A DNA stretch of 64,000 bases. Origin: Ophiobolus disseminans. Taxonomy: Eukaryota > Ascomycota > Dothideomycetes > Pleosporales > Phaeosphaeriaceae. Made by a program: the position numbers and the translations under genes. Location: positions 8,360-72,359 of the forward strand of contig MU006243.1 of NCBI GenBank assembly GCA_010093685.1, written 5' to 3'. Below the pieces are notes generated by a model. The model did no database searches. It worked only from the letters and a program-made list of their open reading frames with translations, and had not been told where the DNA came from. Position 1 is the stretch's first letter. Every line of letters begins with the position of its first letter. Below, piece after piece: positions 10,965 to 22,490 of the stretch.

Positions 10965-13900
10965 CCCTTGTGAGCTTCTCATCGATAGCCAAACCCTTGA
11001 CAACAGTTAGAGAAGAACTAGCATAGATGGCTGACCGCCAAGATTCCGCCATCAAAATGAAACTTCTCTGAAAACTTCAGAAGATTTGGACTAAATACCT
11101 CCGACGACATGCTTCCTGGGTCAATGCTCGGACAGTCCAGCCAGTCAGAAGAGGTTCGGCATCAGGGCACGGTGCTTCAATAGTTGCCGGTCGTACACAT
11201 TATAATGTCACTCTTAGTCTGTGGTAAATAGCTGTGTGGTACACGTGCGAGGCAGGTCGCACGGCCTTTGTGGGATCCTTCTGAAAGGTCAGGCTGTATA
11301 TATCTTGTCCTGTACCATCACACCGGCCACTCGTCGCATAAATAGAGCCGTGGAACAACCCATGGGTTCGATAATGTCTCGTGCTACAATGTGAAGATCC
11401 ACGCCAGCGAGAACGGAACCTGGAACGGACCTTGGGGGCCCCTGAACTCTTGCTATATTATCCAGTCTTTTTTCCACCATAATCAATTTGTGGTTGGAGG
11501 CTTCCTTCCTACATGAGCTGTCCTGTGCTTGGTACACCGTTTTGAAGTACAAATTGGCGATCGCGTAGCCGAGCCAAGCAGATGGTCAAAAGCTGCAATC
11601 CTTGAGGATTCTTAAATCGGAACCTGGTTCGTGGACAATTTACTCATGTCAGGTACGTGATTCAGCCTAACCAGCGTCTTGCCACGTTGCGGAGGACCAT
11701 CCTCATGTGTACGAAATTTGGTGAGGTGGATTCTGTCGATCCATCATAGTGCTTTGAAGCACTGTATAATTCGCCGCAGTAGGCCTGACGTTTCGCAGAA
11801 GCAACCAAGCTAAAATCTGCATGGTTGACAACAATAAACTCTGATATAAGCTTCTTACCTTGCGTCGAGACACGGCATTCAGTGTGGAAAGACTTTCACT
11901 GGGGATACGAGGTGTCGGGTAATATTACGCGGAAGTTCGCAAGCCGTCCTCATGCTGGTCAAGAAGCGAGACTAGGTGAATCTCATTATATTGAGATACG
12001 GCACTGAGGTGAGCCCACAATCAAGTCGTGACTATGTGGCGAGTCTTCCAGAATATCTGCAAATGTTCTTTGACAGGCAGTGGCAATATCAAAACACTAT
12101 ATAAGCCAAATGTTGGGAGCTTGGTATATTTACGAGCTGGTAGCGAACAGCGCAATTAATTTTGACCCCGTTTGGCGAACCCGGATCTCGGACGACGCAT
12201 GTGTCATTAAAGTGTTTGCTCCGACGTCACTAGATTGGCAGGATCACCAGGTGCTGCAAGGATTCGTGTCCCACAACTTAGAATATACTGTACGGGAAGC
12301 CTGTATAACATTACCACACTTCCACGACGCTTTAGAAAGAATTCTAAGGATAGACAGGTCTTTGTAAGGCTAGGACACCGACAACACACCTGGTCGCAGT
12401 GGGATGAACCCGCTACAGTCGCTCCCGTTGAATGCAGGCGCCAGAAACCTGAGTGCTGGGCAGGTCGAAGAAACGCTTTGGGAAAGGCTGGGGCCATTGC
12501 ACAGCGCGCCATTGCTTGGCTTACCGTAAGCACTTCGTTGGTGCCGGGCCACACCTTGACCACGGGCTCACTTCCAACGGGAAAAGACATCCCACGGTAC
12601 GAGACTCCGGTGGCGCAGCCCCAGGCTCCTGCCTCCACGGTCCGGCTCATACTCCAGTAACATTCATCTGTTGATGCGAAGGCGCGGTAGACAGGTCGAG
12701 ACATGCGATAGGCGGGGTCATGGCCTTCCATACAGAGCACGTTGCGATGCGACAGGATTGCGATCAAGCGCTTATCATGCAATCGTGTGGCTGTCTTACA
12801 TGCTTGGTCTGGATCTGGCGCAGCGGCCACTCCGGGGTGAGCAGCGGGACAGAAATTATGCTTAACTTGCTCCCAACCTTATCGGCACCTTACAGGTGTA
12901 AGCGAACCGGCTGATCCAGAGCTCACCCAAAGTCCATTGTGGATATGCAGGATAAAACTTCGACCACAATAAGCGTGCCGTAACGCGAAGATTGTCGGGT
13001 TACTTCTCACATGCTCTTTCAGATTTTCGAGATTTTCGAAATTCAGGTGTCGAGGTAAAGGGCGGATCTATAGTTCGGCGACAGAACCACGAGGTCATCT
13101 CGCTGACGCGGCCCCGTCTGAACACACCGAATGGACGGCCATCCACCCGTAGCCATTGATATCAAGCCTGATCCGCCAACGAAACGGCTCTCGTGTTTAA
13201 CTTGGCGGGCTTGAGTGTGACCTTTGCCAATATGGTAAGGCTCGGACCATTGTTTTCAAAGCTGAGACGCCAGCCTTCACGAAGCCTTGCATCTGGCGTG
13301 TGGAAATGGCACCACTGCCATTCTGCCTTTGGTATCTCCAACGAGAATTCGCGCGTTAGAACGGCAACTGGCTGAGCAACTAACCAGTAGACCCCCGCCT
13401 CGAAGGAGGTAAAAGACAGGTATCTAGTCATGCCAATAGCAAAGCGACATCACCGGAACCTGCGGAAATGATTTGCTAGGCAGAAGCTTGGAGAAAAGAA
13501 CACAAGATTGCGAAGATCCGTGTATCCTCCGGATGGGGCATCGTCCGCGACATGACGTCGATGGTCATGCCGACGATCAGTACATACAAGTCAAAATAGC
13601 TCATAAGCTTCATGTCATAATAGATCCTGAACAGCTGCGCAACCTTTTCAGAGTACAAACGATTTTCTGCCGGTATGGCGGATAGCTTCGGGGTCCATGC
13701 ATCGGCCCTGTCATACCGTCAGCGTGGATAAATCGGATCGCGTGGCACGGAGTAAGCTTAAATCACAGCTCCAAGCTTAATCTATCGCCTGGCCCAGCAT
13801 GCTTGGCTCTGAGGCGCCCCGAAGCAGCTCCATGGCGTGCTCCGCACCCGAGCCTGCCTCTGGGCGCCCTTGGACAAAGCATCTGGGCATCCAAGCCGGT

Positions 13901-15161
13901 TCCGCTGCGCCCACAGGGGCTGATTCGTTCTCGGTCTACAGGGAGCCTTCATTGTTGCACTCCAGCATAGCAGGCGGTCGTACGTACTAACACCCTGGTC
14001 GATCCCATACTTTGCATTCGCAGATAGCAAACACCCGTCGGAAACGATAGAGTACATGGAAGACGTCGTACCCGCTCTCCAAGCACCATGCCTTGGAAAG
14101 GTGTCCGCTCGGCTCCACTGTAACGTAATCATGGGCTTGTTATTTCCTCAGCCATTCGCTTAGAGGCTCGGCCATGTCTTGAGCGGCGACAAGGTCGTTC
14201 GCGGCGTCACGGCGCACTACTAGAACGCCTTGGCCTGGCGCGCAACATTGCTGTCCATACGCGAGCGGTAGCCAAGGATTACAAGACGGATTGACGGGCC
14301 CAAGGTGCACGCCGTAGGTCTTGGAAAATGTCTGAACAAGGGTCGAGGTGGATCAGCGAAGCGGGTCCAAGGCTTGTTCACCTGCAGATTTGGGTTTGGG
14401 TTTAGGTTGATTAAAGTAGAAAGCTTGGGCAGAGGCATGATGGAGCGCCGCTCGAGACTAGGCGGCCTGGGCGACGGAGGGGATGTGGGCGAGGAGTGTA
14501 TGTTGATGGGGGAAGCGCCGTCTTCTGTGTCTGTTTTGTACAGTATCAGCGGCGTGGTAGGCGTACGGGAGCAATGAAGCGCTGCGTACGTAAACTTCCT
14601 GGGGTCGCACAGCTGGACGGATGCTGGTTGGCAGTCAACGGCGTCCAAATAAAGCTTCGGCTGCTTGTGGGCATTCCCAGTCTGGGCGGCGATCAAGACC
14701 CCAGCGCCGAGAAGCCCCAAGGACCGTTCCAGCTGGAGCGGAGCCTGGCACCCTGCGAGTACGGCTACTACGGTACGGTACATGAAGACAGACCTCTGCT
14801 GCTGCCTTTTGCACGCTTTCGCTCCGTCCGCCGAATAACGCCAGTAACCCACGTACCTACACGCCTGCAGCCATACATTTCGTTTCGTCGACGACTGTTG
14901 TTTCACGCTTCACACTGACAGCCTGGGGCATTCATTCTCGAGTAAGCTTACCCGTTTCCCAAAACTGCGTCAGTGCCCTCGCTGCGCCTTTGGTGGGCCG
15001 TTGCCGCCAAAGACTCGGTCGCTCCTGCCAAAGACGCGGTCGCGCCTGCCTCGACACCGTCGCACCTTCCACGGTTGCCAGTCTCGACTAACCCGCCCAC
15101 CAGATGTGCTTGAAGGCCTGACTTCACCACCACACCACACGCCACCTCACACACCGCCATA
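10965..15161. promoter_or_regulatory. 4.2-kb gene-free region upstream of the WOPR regulator gene
   Basis: This is the largest gap in the window. ORFs exist (for example 12207-12830 minus, which opens with GTG, and 14220-14906 minus), but none shows a domain, conserved pattern or joinable exons. Base composition is mixed and not RIP-like. The region lies directly upstream of the Sge1/Wor1-type gene. In Candida WOR1 and relatives, promoters of several kilobases integrate many regulators, and the encoded protein binds its own promoter through TTAAAGTTT-like sites. Two TTAAAGT cores occur here (12207-12213 and 14411-14417), not above chance for this length. Reading the region as an extended promoter and leader is inference. 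Confidence 0.5.
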
Positions 15162-16493
15162 ATGGAGACGTACCACGGCCACGTCCGCACGCCCAATGAT
15201 GCCATCATCCTGTTCGAGGCCTGTCGGATAGGCATACTGCCACGGGTGCAGCGCCGCCTTTCAGAGAAGGAGCGCCAGCAGATCAAGTCGGGGTCTGTGT
15301 TTGTATGGGACGAGCGGGAGGCTGGTATGAGGCGGTGGACCGACGGAAAGTCGTGGAGCGCGAGTCGCGTGTCGGGCAGCTTCCTCACATACCGCGAGAT
15401 GGAGGGCAAGCGAGGCGGCAGCGCGCTGCCCACCGCTCCAGCGGTCAAGCGAGCGAGCGGAAAGTCCCCAGACGGCTCAGCAACCGGCGACTCGGACGGC
15501 GAGGGTCCGGACGGCTACCGATACAAGCCGGACGGTCTTATGAAGCAGTCGTTCAGCATCACCACGTCCAGCGGCCAGCACCTCCACCTCATCAGCTACT
15601 ACTCGCGCTCGAATTCCAACAACCTCCCGCAGCCGACCAACGATGCGCAACTACGTCACATCCGCCCGCCCAAGAACATGTACCCCGAGTCCACGGTCAA
15701 CGAGACCCAGACTGTCCCTGCTGTCACTCGCGGACCCATGCCGGGTTCACCCTACAGCCCTGCCGCACACAGCATGGGACCAGCATCTCCATACGCGCGG
15801 CCAGGACCTGTGGCGCCCATGTATGCCGTGCCGGTATATCCGCCAACACCACCAAACGGAACCCCTCCACTCCACGCATACTACCCGCAGCATCCCTACT
15901 TCTACGGCGGCATCATCTACGCCCAGCCGCCCTATCACCCACAGGGACATGTCTTTGACCGACCGCCGCCGCAGATGAGCAACCCGCACGCACCGCCAGG
16001 TCACCCAATGCTTGCCCACCACTCTGTCTATGCAGCGCATGCCGCTCATGCCGCTCAGCAGTACATGGCGACACCCCTCACACGCGCTCCCTCGACGGCA
16101 GAGCAGGCCCAACAATACCCTGCCCAAGTACCACCACCTCCCCCAGCAGCTTCAGCCGCGCCTGAGCAAGGGCCGCAGCTTCCTGCCATCAACGGAGCCG
16201 CAGCGTCGGTGGGCGTCACCAAGCCACCTACACCAGAACCTTCAGAGAAATCTCAATCCCAAGGCAGTGAGTCGGGCGCGGCAGCCACGAGACCACTCCC
16301 AACACTGGGTTCACTCCTCAATGGCGATGGTCACGAGAAGGAGAACCAAACCACAAGCAGATCAGGGAGCCGCAGCCCCAACACTGCATCAAGATTCCCT
16401 CGAGATCTCGCGCCTGAGCGTCTTGCGAAGAACAGCTCCGCTGCGGATAGCAGTGCGCTAAACAAGCTCAACAGCGTATTTGTACGATCGTAA
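15162..16493 (+). CDS. WOPR-domain (Gti1/Pac2 family) master regulator, Sge1/Wor1/Ryp1 type
   Basis: A single exon of 443 aa. The first WOPR half is at about residues 1-90: METYHGHVRTPNDAIILFEA, RIGILPRVQRRLSEKERQQI, SGSVFVWDEREAGMRRWTDG, SWSASRVSGSFLTYREMEG. The second half is at about 125-157: YRYKPDGLMKQSFSITTSS, HLHLISYYS. The rest is a disordered Pro/His/Tyr/Gln-rich tail, as in Sge1, Ryp1 and Wor1. WOPR proteins bind DNA. Family knowledge: Wor1 controls white-opaque switching, Ryp1 temperature-dependent morphology, Fusarium Sge1 effector expression, and orthologues in plant-pathogenic Dothideomycetes affect sporulation and virulence. The start METYHGHV and the linker fit the Sge1/Wor1 branch better than the Pac2 paralogue. 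The RRWTDG motif overlaps a predicted PKA-site region. The upstream 4.2 kb is gene-free. Confidence 0.93.
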   Translation: METYHGHVRTPNDAIILFEACRIGILPRVQRRLSEKERQQIKSGSVFVWDEREAGMRRWTDGKSWSASRVSGSFLTYREMEGKRGGSALPTAPAVKRASGKSPDGSATGDSDGEGPDGYRYKPDGLMKQSFSITTSSGQHLHLISYYSRSNSNNLPQPTNDAQLRHIRPPKNMYPESTVNETQTVPAVTRGPMPGSPYSPAAHSMGPASPYARPGPVAPMYAVPVYPPTPPNGTPPLHAYYPQHPYFYGGIIYAQPPYHPQGHVFDRPPPQMSNPHAPPGHPMLAHHSVYAAHAAHAAQQYMATPLTRAPSTAEQAQQYPAQVPPPPPAASAAPEQGPQLPAINGAAASVGVTKPPTPEPSEKSQSQGSESGAAATRPLPTLGSLLNGDGHEKENQTTSRSGSRSPNTASRFPRDLAPERLAKNSSAADSSALNKLNSVFVRS

Positions 16494-17241
16494 CCTCACC
16501 ATATTGCATTCTTGGCTGCCTTTTCTATACAAAACGCATCGGGCGGATCTTTAAGCATTTACGGCTGCATATCAGAGGCGTTAGGGAGCACTTTTATCCA
16601 CTCGCGGCAGAGCCCGGATTATGAGCGCCTGCGGATGGCGTGGAGTTGTGTGGCGTTCCAACGGCATCTGTATGTGAGTACCAAAGCATCAAACATTGCT
16701 TGTACTATGTCTTTACGTGTTTCTTTGTTCATAGTAGCAATCCATGTCTATGCTTGTAGCATAGTTCACGTCATCCATGGTCGTTTTGCGCTTATCTTCA
16801 TGCTTAACTTGAGTGACGTGCCGCTAGTTGAAGATTGAGATAGCCCTGTGGCCACCATGGCGCTGCATCTCCATGGCCGTTCTTAGAGCCAAGCATATCT
16901 ACTGTCGTGTGGAGGTTAAGCGACACCGACACGAGGCTTGACAGCCAACAAGACGTGGTGTTAGCCTTGTTACCTTCTGCCGCAGCTTCCTATTCTGGTA
17001 GTTCTAGTGCACATCATGCAACGTCGGCCTATCTGATATAGCCCGCGAATCAACTCTCAAAATACCCCGCCGGTACCGCACTTGCAGACGGTGAACAGGG
17101 CCTTATCATGGACGTCAGCGGTGCCCGCAATGTGCTGCAGTTTTGTTATCTTCGAATTGCCACTACCAATAGCGCCAGGCGATACACCTTGTGCTACCGT
17201 TACTTGTCTTGTAATCTGACCTTGCATCAAAGACACGCGAC
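16494..17241. other. Intergenic, downstream of the WOPR gene
   Basis: About 750 bp holding the 3' untranslated region of the WOPR gene and the promoter of the MFS gene. I see no credible coding sequence, repeat or RNA gene. Confidence 0.5.
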
Positions 17242-19143
17242 ATGGCGAACGCAACAGAGCATGCAACGAGGCCCGCAGACATGGAAAAGGAGACGATGGT
17301 TACAGATGACAGCTCGCCACAACCGGGCCTGAAGAAGAAAATCAACGAGAAGCTGGTGAAGCACTCGCACGATGCGGATGTAGCGATGAAGGCGTTTGAG
17401 GGCACAGAGGGCCAAGTCTTGGAATTAACGGAAGAGAAGAGAAAGGCACTGCTAAGGAAAATTGATTGGCACATGATGCCTGTGCGTTGATCACATACTG
17501 CATCCCGACATTTGGTGCTGACTGTCTCCTAGATCATGTGCGTCGTATACGGGTTAAACTACCTCGACAAGACAACTCTCAGTTATGCGAGTGTAATGGG
17601 GCTTCGATTGCCTCCTTCGGCCGACAAACTTCATTCGGGTATCAACTTGAAAGGTGACCAGTACCAATGGCTGGGATCAATGTTCTACTTTGGCTACATC
17701 GCTTGGGAGTACCCGACAACTCGTCTTCTTCAGATCCTGCCGCTAGGAAAATATTGTGTGTTATGCTCCATCCCCGAATCGCTAGATCGTCGCTAATCTT
17801 TCTAAGCGGCCTTCAACATCATCATGTGGGGCCTGGTGCTGTCATGCTTCGCTGCGGTCGAAAACTATGCTGGCGCTATTGCCATCAGGTTTTTCCTTGG
17901 TGTCTTTGAATCCTCAGTCACTCCTGCCTTTGCTTTGTTCACATCCCAATGGTGGACGAAGAAAGAGCAAGGAGCTCGGACTGGGATATGGTTTTCCTTC
18001 AACGGATGGGCTCAGGTATGTACCTCGTTGGAGCGGATCTGACATACATTAACACCAGTAGATATTCGGTGGATGCCTTGCATACGGGATCGCGGTTGGC
18101 TGTCGCAAGTCAGGCACAACAATAGAACCCTGGAAGATTGTCTTTCTCGTCACCGGACTCCTGACTGCGTCCCTCGGCTTTCTATTCCTCTGGATAGTTC
18201 CAGACAACCAGATGAACTGTCGCTGGTTGAGTGAAGAAGACCGCATTCTTGCTATCGAGCGTATCCGCAGCAACAATCAAGGTGTTGGCAACAAGCACTT
18301 CAAGATGTACCAGCTAAAGGAGGCCTTACTTGATCCACTGAGTTGGGCGTTCTTCTTCTACGCACTGATTGCAGATATACCCAACGGTGAGTTGAGACAT
18401 ATTATGGAGATGGTGTGACGGATCTAATGTAGTTCAGGTGGCATCTCAAACTTTTTTTCCCAGCTCATCGTCAGCTTCGGTTACACGCCAGAGGAATCAC
18501 TTCTCTACGGCACTCCTGGTGGTGCAGTTGAGGTTGTGTTCCTAATTGCTTGCGGCTGGGCTGGTGATAAATATGGATACCGCATCCTCATCTCGATGAC
18601 CGGGCTTTTGACTGCGATGCTCGGTATGATATTGATCGTCGCACTGCCATTGAGCAATAACACCGGACGTTTGGCCGGATATTACTTGACGCAGGCTTCT
18701 CCTACACCCTTTGTCGCGTTGCTGAGTCTGATTTCGAGTAACGTAGCCGGGTACACGAAGAAGACAACGGTCGCAGCGATGTATCTGATAGGGTATTGTG
18801 TTGGCAACATTATTGGTGAGTCAGCAGTATTCATTTGGTGTGCGTTGCTAATACTCTCAAGGCCCGCAAACCTTCAGACCCAAGGACGCACCTCGCTATG
18901 TGCCAGCTGAGATAACCATCATCGTCTGCTGGGGTGTGTGTCTGGGTATACTAGCATTCATCCACTTCTACTGCGTCTGGCAGAACAAGAAGAAGGCTCA
19001 AATCCGTGCGGCGCCTGAGTATGTGAAGATGGAGAATCAAGAGTAAGTTTTTATGGCACGTGTTTTTTTGGGTGGATGCTTACTAAACCAGGTGGCTCGA
19101 TCTCACCGACAAGGAGAACCCAGAGTTTGTTTACACGCTGTAG
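17242..19143 (+). CDS. MFS transporter, allantoate permease/anion:cation symporter (Dal5-like) family
   Basis: Seven exons: 17242-17481, 17533-17755, 17807-18015, 18062-18386, 18438-18815, 18862-19042, 19092-19143; 535 aa, all junctions in frame with introns of 46-51 bp. A hydrophilic N-terminus (about 75 aa) leads into LRKIDWHMMP, IMCVVYGLNYLDKTTLSYAS and YFGYIAWEYPTTRLLQ. Next come IRFFLGVFESSVTPAFALF, a central cytoplasmic loop with EEDRILAIERIRSN, and a second six-helix half (GISNFFSQLIVSFGYT, AMYLIGYCVGNIIGPQTF). These are hallmarks of the ACS family, whose members carry allantoate, nicotinate, vitamins or small organic anions across the plasma membrane with protons. The substrate cannot be fixed from sequence. 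No neighbouring catabolic gene suggests one. Confidence 0.9.
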
Positions 19144-20223
19144 ATATAGGTGACAGGGAAAGATGAGTGTGTATTCATTGTGGCCTGCACTGGGATCATA
19201 GACAAGTCAAAGCGATGGTATGCGTCTAGTACACTCATTCGCTTGGAGGTGATTCGAGATCTACCTAAACCAACTGGTCGTTGTGTTGAGACTCTATCGT
19301 TGGAGATATGTGTGAATGATTCACGATATTTTTACAAGGCGCGTTTGAAAAGCCAGGCTGTATGGCTTCCTGATGAAACGCATCTACTAAGCTGATTTTT
19401 CTTCGCCTAAATATATAACCCTGAATCAAGTTCCAGCAGTCGTAATGAAATGCCATAGTGCTAGTTCGCATAGTTCGAACATGAACATCCCATGTATGGG
19501 CAGCCTGTCGACATATTAGCCGGGCAGCTTTCCGCATGGTTCAAAACTCACCCAAGGCTGGATATCCCACGCATCGAGACATTGCAGGCATCTGTTTCAA
19601 GCAGTTCAATTTTCCTGCACCGCAGTCTAGAATCTCCATCAACACTAGCGGCTCGGTGTAGTCCATAGCCACTTACTCGTAGGATCGCAAGGTCCCTTGT
19701 ACTCAGGATACTTTCCAAACTGGTCGCAGTCTGTCTGGCGCGGAACATATGCGCTTTGAACGCGAGGCGCAAGGAGTACGAACGTTGTGAACGCCCCACG
19801 CAGAAGCATGGTTACGTTTGGACGGTGTTGACTAATGTTGGGAAATAGTACAGACGATGGGTTGCGAATGGACGAGCAAGGATCGTGCTGCTTTACTTAT
19901 ACGCCTGGGAGCGATTATCCGGATATATCTTTATACCAGGTCTCAACTTCGGGATAGATTGAAGGTCGCCACGGCCGAATCACCATGTCGTACCCCTGGA
20001 AGTATCGCAGAACTTCAACGTTACCAATGTCCGAATACACGCCCGTATCACACTTTCTACTCATGACTTATTTTGTTTTAGAGATCGCACCCAAGTTGTT
20101 TTTCTACAGCCAAGGTGGAAAAGCGTATGTTTGTGTTGCTGTCTACGGAGTGTATGTTCTGCATTTCTAGTTAGAATCGAAGAAAACCAATTGGTCAATG
20201 TTGGACTAGCTGGATGATTCTTT
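19144..20223. other. Intergenic between convergent MFS and RBR genes
   Basis: About 1.1 kb between two genes that converge, so mainly 3' regions. Only short unsupported ORFs are present; I see no tRNA, repeat or transposon motif. Confidence 0.5.
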
Positions 20224-21646
20224 CTAGATGCGATTGCGGCGGCACTCTTCGCAGACATTGACATAGCAAAGGCGACACTGCAAAATATATTTGTAGTGAC
20301 GAGCATCGCACATTTCGCACCTGCATCCCCTGCGCCGCGCGCCCGAAAAGATACGTTCAAAGCGACGAGAATGCTCACATTCATGATTATCTTGTAACTT
20401 GGCGAAGACCTCATTAAGCCTAGCACGCCTTTCGTGAGGTAGAATATTCCTCGGTGCATCCCTCTCCACGATCTCTTCGGCTCGCTTTTCGATGCGGTCG
20501 ATGTCGGCCGGCGGACAGTTACAGTTCTTCCATTCGACACCGCAGACGTAGCAGAATTCAGCGCTACAAATGCACCTTTGAATGTCAGCTGCAAGGTGTA
20601 GTATTTGCAAGGAAGTACTTACGTCATGTGATTGCAACCAGTTCGGAGTTGCACAACGCGGTTGCATGCCTTACAGGTCTGCCAACCCAAGCTCTCTGCC
20701 AACTCCTTGGTCTGACGAATGGAAGGGTCATCTGGGCAATCGCTATCGTGATGGTAGCTGGTTAAGCAATCGGAGCAGGTGTCAGTCCCACATTTGGCAC
20801 AATTCGCTCGACGAGTACGTGAGTTGATATTGTCTGGGACGATGAATGCTCCACAAGCACGATTGCTGCAGTACGCCTTATGCTGTGTGGCGAATTTCAC
20901 GGTGGCTGACTGGAAGGCCGCAAGCTCGTTCGGGTCCATATACCTAGCTACTAAGGCAAGGGGAATGAGTCGCTTGCAGTATTTGGGTGGGTAAAGGCCC
21001 TCATCATGTGTTGAGCGCATGAACAGCTTCGTCGCGCAATTAGCGCAGTAGCGATGGCCACACTCCGCCACGGCCATGTTGGTGCGAGGGACCCGCTCAA
21101 TACAAGCGACGCATTGGAATTCTATGGACATGTTTTTGATGGTATCGGCTTGACGTTCTACAAAGGTCATAGATGGTCCAGCCTCAGTTGCGTTGTCAGA
21201 GAAGTCAACCACTGAGAAAGCAGTCACTGTCTCAGCGACGGTGGACATCCAGTCTTCGATGCTGCCTCCCGTTTGAGCGCCCACGGAGCGAGGAGGTGCT
21301 TCAACGTCAGGGTCGTCATTGCTGAGCTGAAGAACGAAGCGGCGGTCTGCATGAGATTGAATCTCTTGGGCAGTAAGTCGCCAATGAGAGCTCCATCAGC
21401 ATGTACGGCGGCACCAATGCTTCGAGCCAGCTTCTGGTCGTCTAAGAATGTCTTGTACTCTTCAAGCTCGGCCTGGAAGCTTGCGAATGCAACCCCCTTA
21501 AAGTCGGGAGGCTGGTCAATTGGATGCTTCCCTTTACGAGCGTCGGAGATGTAGCCCAACTCTTCGAGCTGTAGGGTCAAGGCAGCAAGCTCATCGTCCA
21601 AAGGGACTGGATGAAAGGGTTGAATCGATGCCAATGAAGCACTCAT
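20224..21646 (-). pseudogene. RBR (RING1-IBR-RING2) E3 ubiquitin ligase gene with an apparent 1-nt deletion
   Basis: Exons 20623-21646 and 20224-20575 with a 47-bp intron. RBR ligases take ubiquitin from an E2 onto a RING2 cysteine and then onto a target. RING1 (FQCVACIERVPRTN, ECGHRYCANC), the IBR (YCSNRACGAF, CAKCGTDTCSDC) and RING2 (WQTCKACNRVVQLRTGCNHM, TCICSAEFCYVCG, with the catalytic Cys after HMT) are present. The frame breaks near 21377: the upstream reading is DGALIGD, while family-like TAQEIQSHADRRF continues in another frame. This fits loss of one base in GACCTT, now GACTT. Exon length arithmetic agrees, and no GT-AG intron can bridge the break. Also, the end of RING1 reads PPKYCKR where relatives usually have two adjacent cysteines. 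Both features suggest loss of function. An assembly error at the deletion would leave a gene of about 458 aa. Confidence 0.75.
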
Positions 21647-22490
21647 GTTGTTGGTGAATAGGATCGATATGTAGTGAGACGGGGTCGTCAACGATTGTCA
21701 GGAGAAAGGAGCTGTGAGATGAAGAGGTCATCAGCGCGTGCTTATATAGCGGCCTCGTGTGCGGGGTGAGCATACAAAGCGGTACCCTAAACAACAGTTA
21801 TGATGCATCATACATGATGGTACCGCCTTTTCATGGTTGCTGCTTATATTTTGACTTGACGCCCTGGCGGAGGCCCTCCAGATGTGCTAACAAGCGCAAA
21901 TCTATGCGAGCCAAACTTCGGGACTCCATCAAAGCGGAGCACGTAAAGACGAAAAGAACTAATTCCACGAAGTTAGCCTTGGAAGTGTGGGGATATCGCG
22001 ATAGCATCGTATGGTCCACTATCAATGTGGAGCCGAGGAGCTGAAACCCGGAAAAAGATAAGGCGGGTGCGTCTCCGATGGCAGATCGAGATGTCATTCG
22101 CGAAGACCTCATGCGGTCTACGCAATGATGCAGCTTGGTGAAGTTTTGCGGATTGGAAGTCGGTCGTTCTGGCACGGTAGTGATTACAAATATAGAGATG
22201 GACTCAAGGATAGTGTGGAGCGCATCGAGGAAGCGCGATCGGGACGTCATCTGCCAAGGCGTACCTGCAGCGCCAAACAACAACCTTGGAAGTGAATTGA
22301 AACCTGCTGGCGGGAATTAGCCCCAAACAAGTGGCGCAGTCATCGACTCTCGCTCTCCCGCCTTCCTCACCCGCACCCCTAGTCTGTCGCTGCATCTCCT
22401 ATCCTCGTTGACCTCGGGTGCGAACAGACGCGTCCGCCCCTACGACTCGTCATCACGCCAATTGGACCAGACTTGCGAGCAGGTTACAAC
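21647..22490. promoter_or_regulatory. Divergent intergenic region between RBR gene and App1-domain gene
   Basis: About 840 bp between two outward-facing starts. It should carry both promoters. The part before 22490 is C-rich (CTCTCGCTCTCCCGCC, near 22345), as is common just upstream of fungal starts. No gene or repeat seen. Confidence 0.5.

Noticed and set aside
12207..12830. 207-codon open frame on the minus strand in the gene desert
   Set aside because: It opens with GTG, has no domain or conserved motif, no partner exons, and lies in mixed-composition DNA where such an ORF can occur by chance.
14220..14906. 228-codon open frame on the minus strand upstream of the WOPR gene
   Set aside because: No recognisable domain; composition looks random and it overlaps the likely leader/promoter of the WOPR gene.
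10965..15161. TTAAAGT cores as WOPR autoregulatory sites
   Set aside because: Only two 7-base cores (12207, 14411) and no full TTAAAGTTT; this number is not clearly above chance, so no binding-site features were entered.
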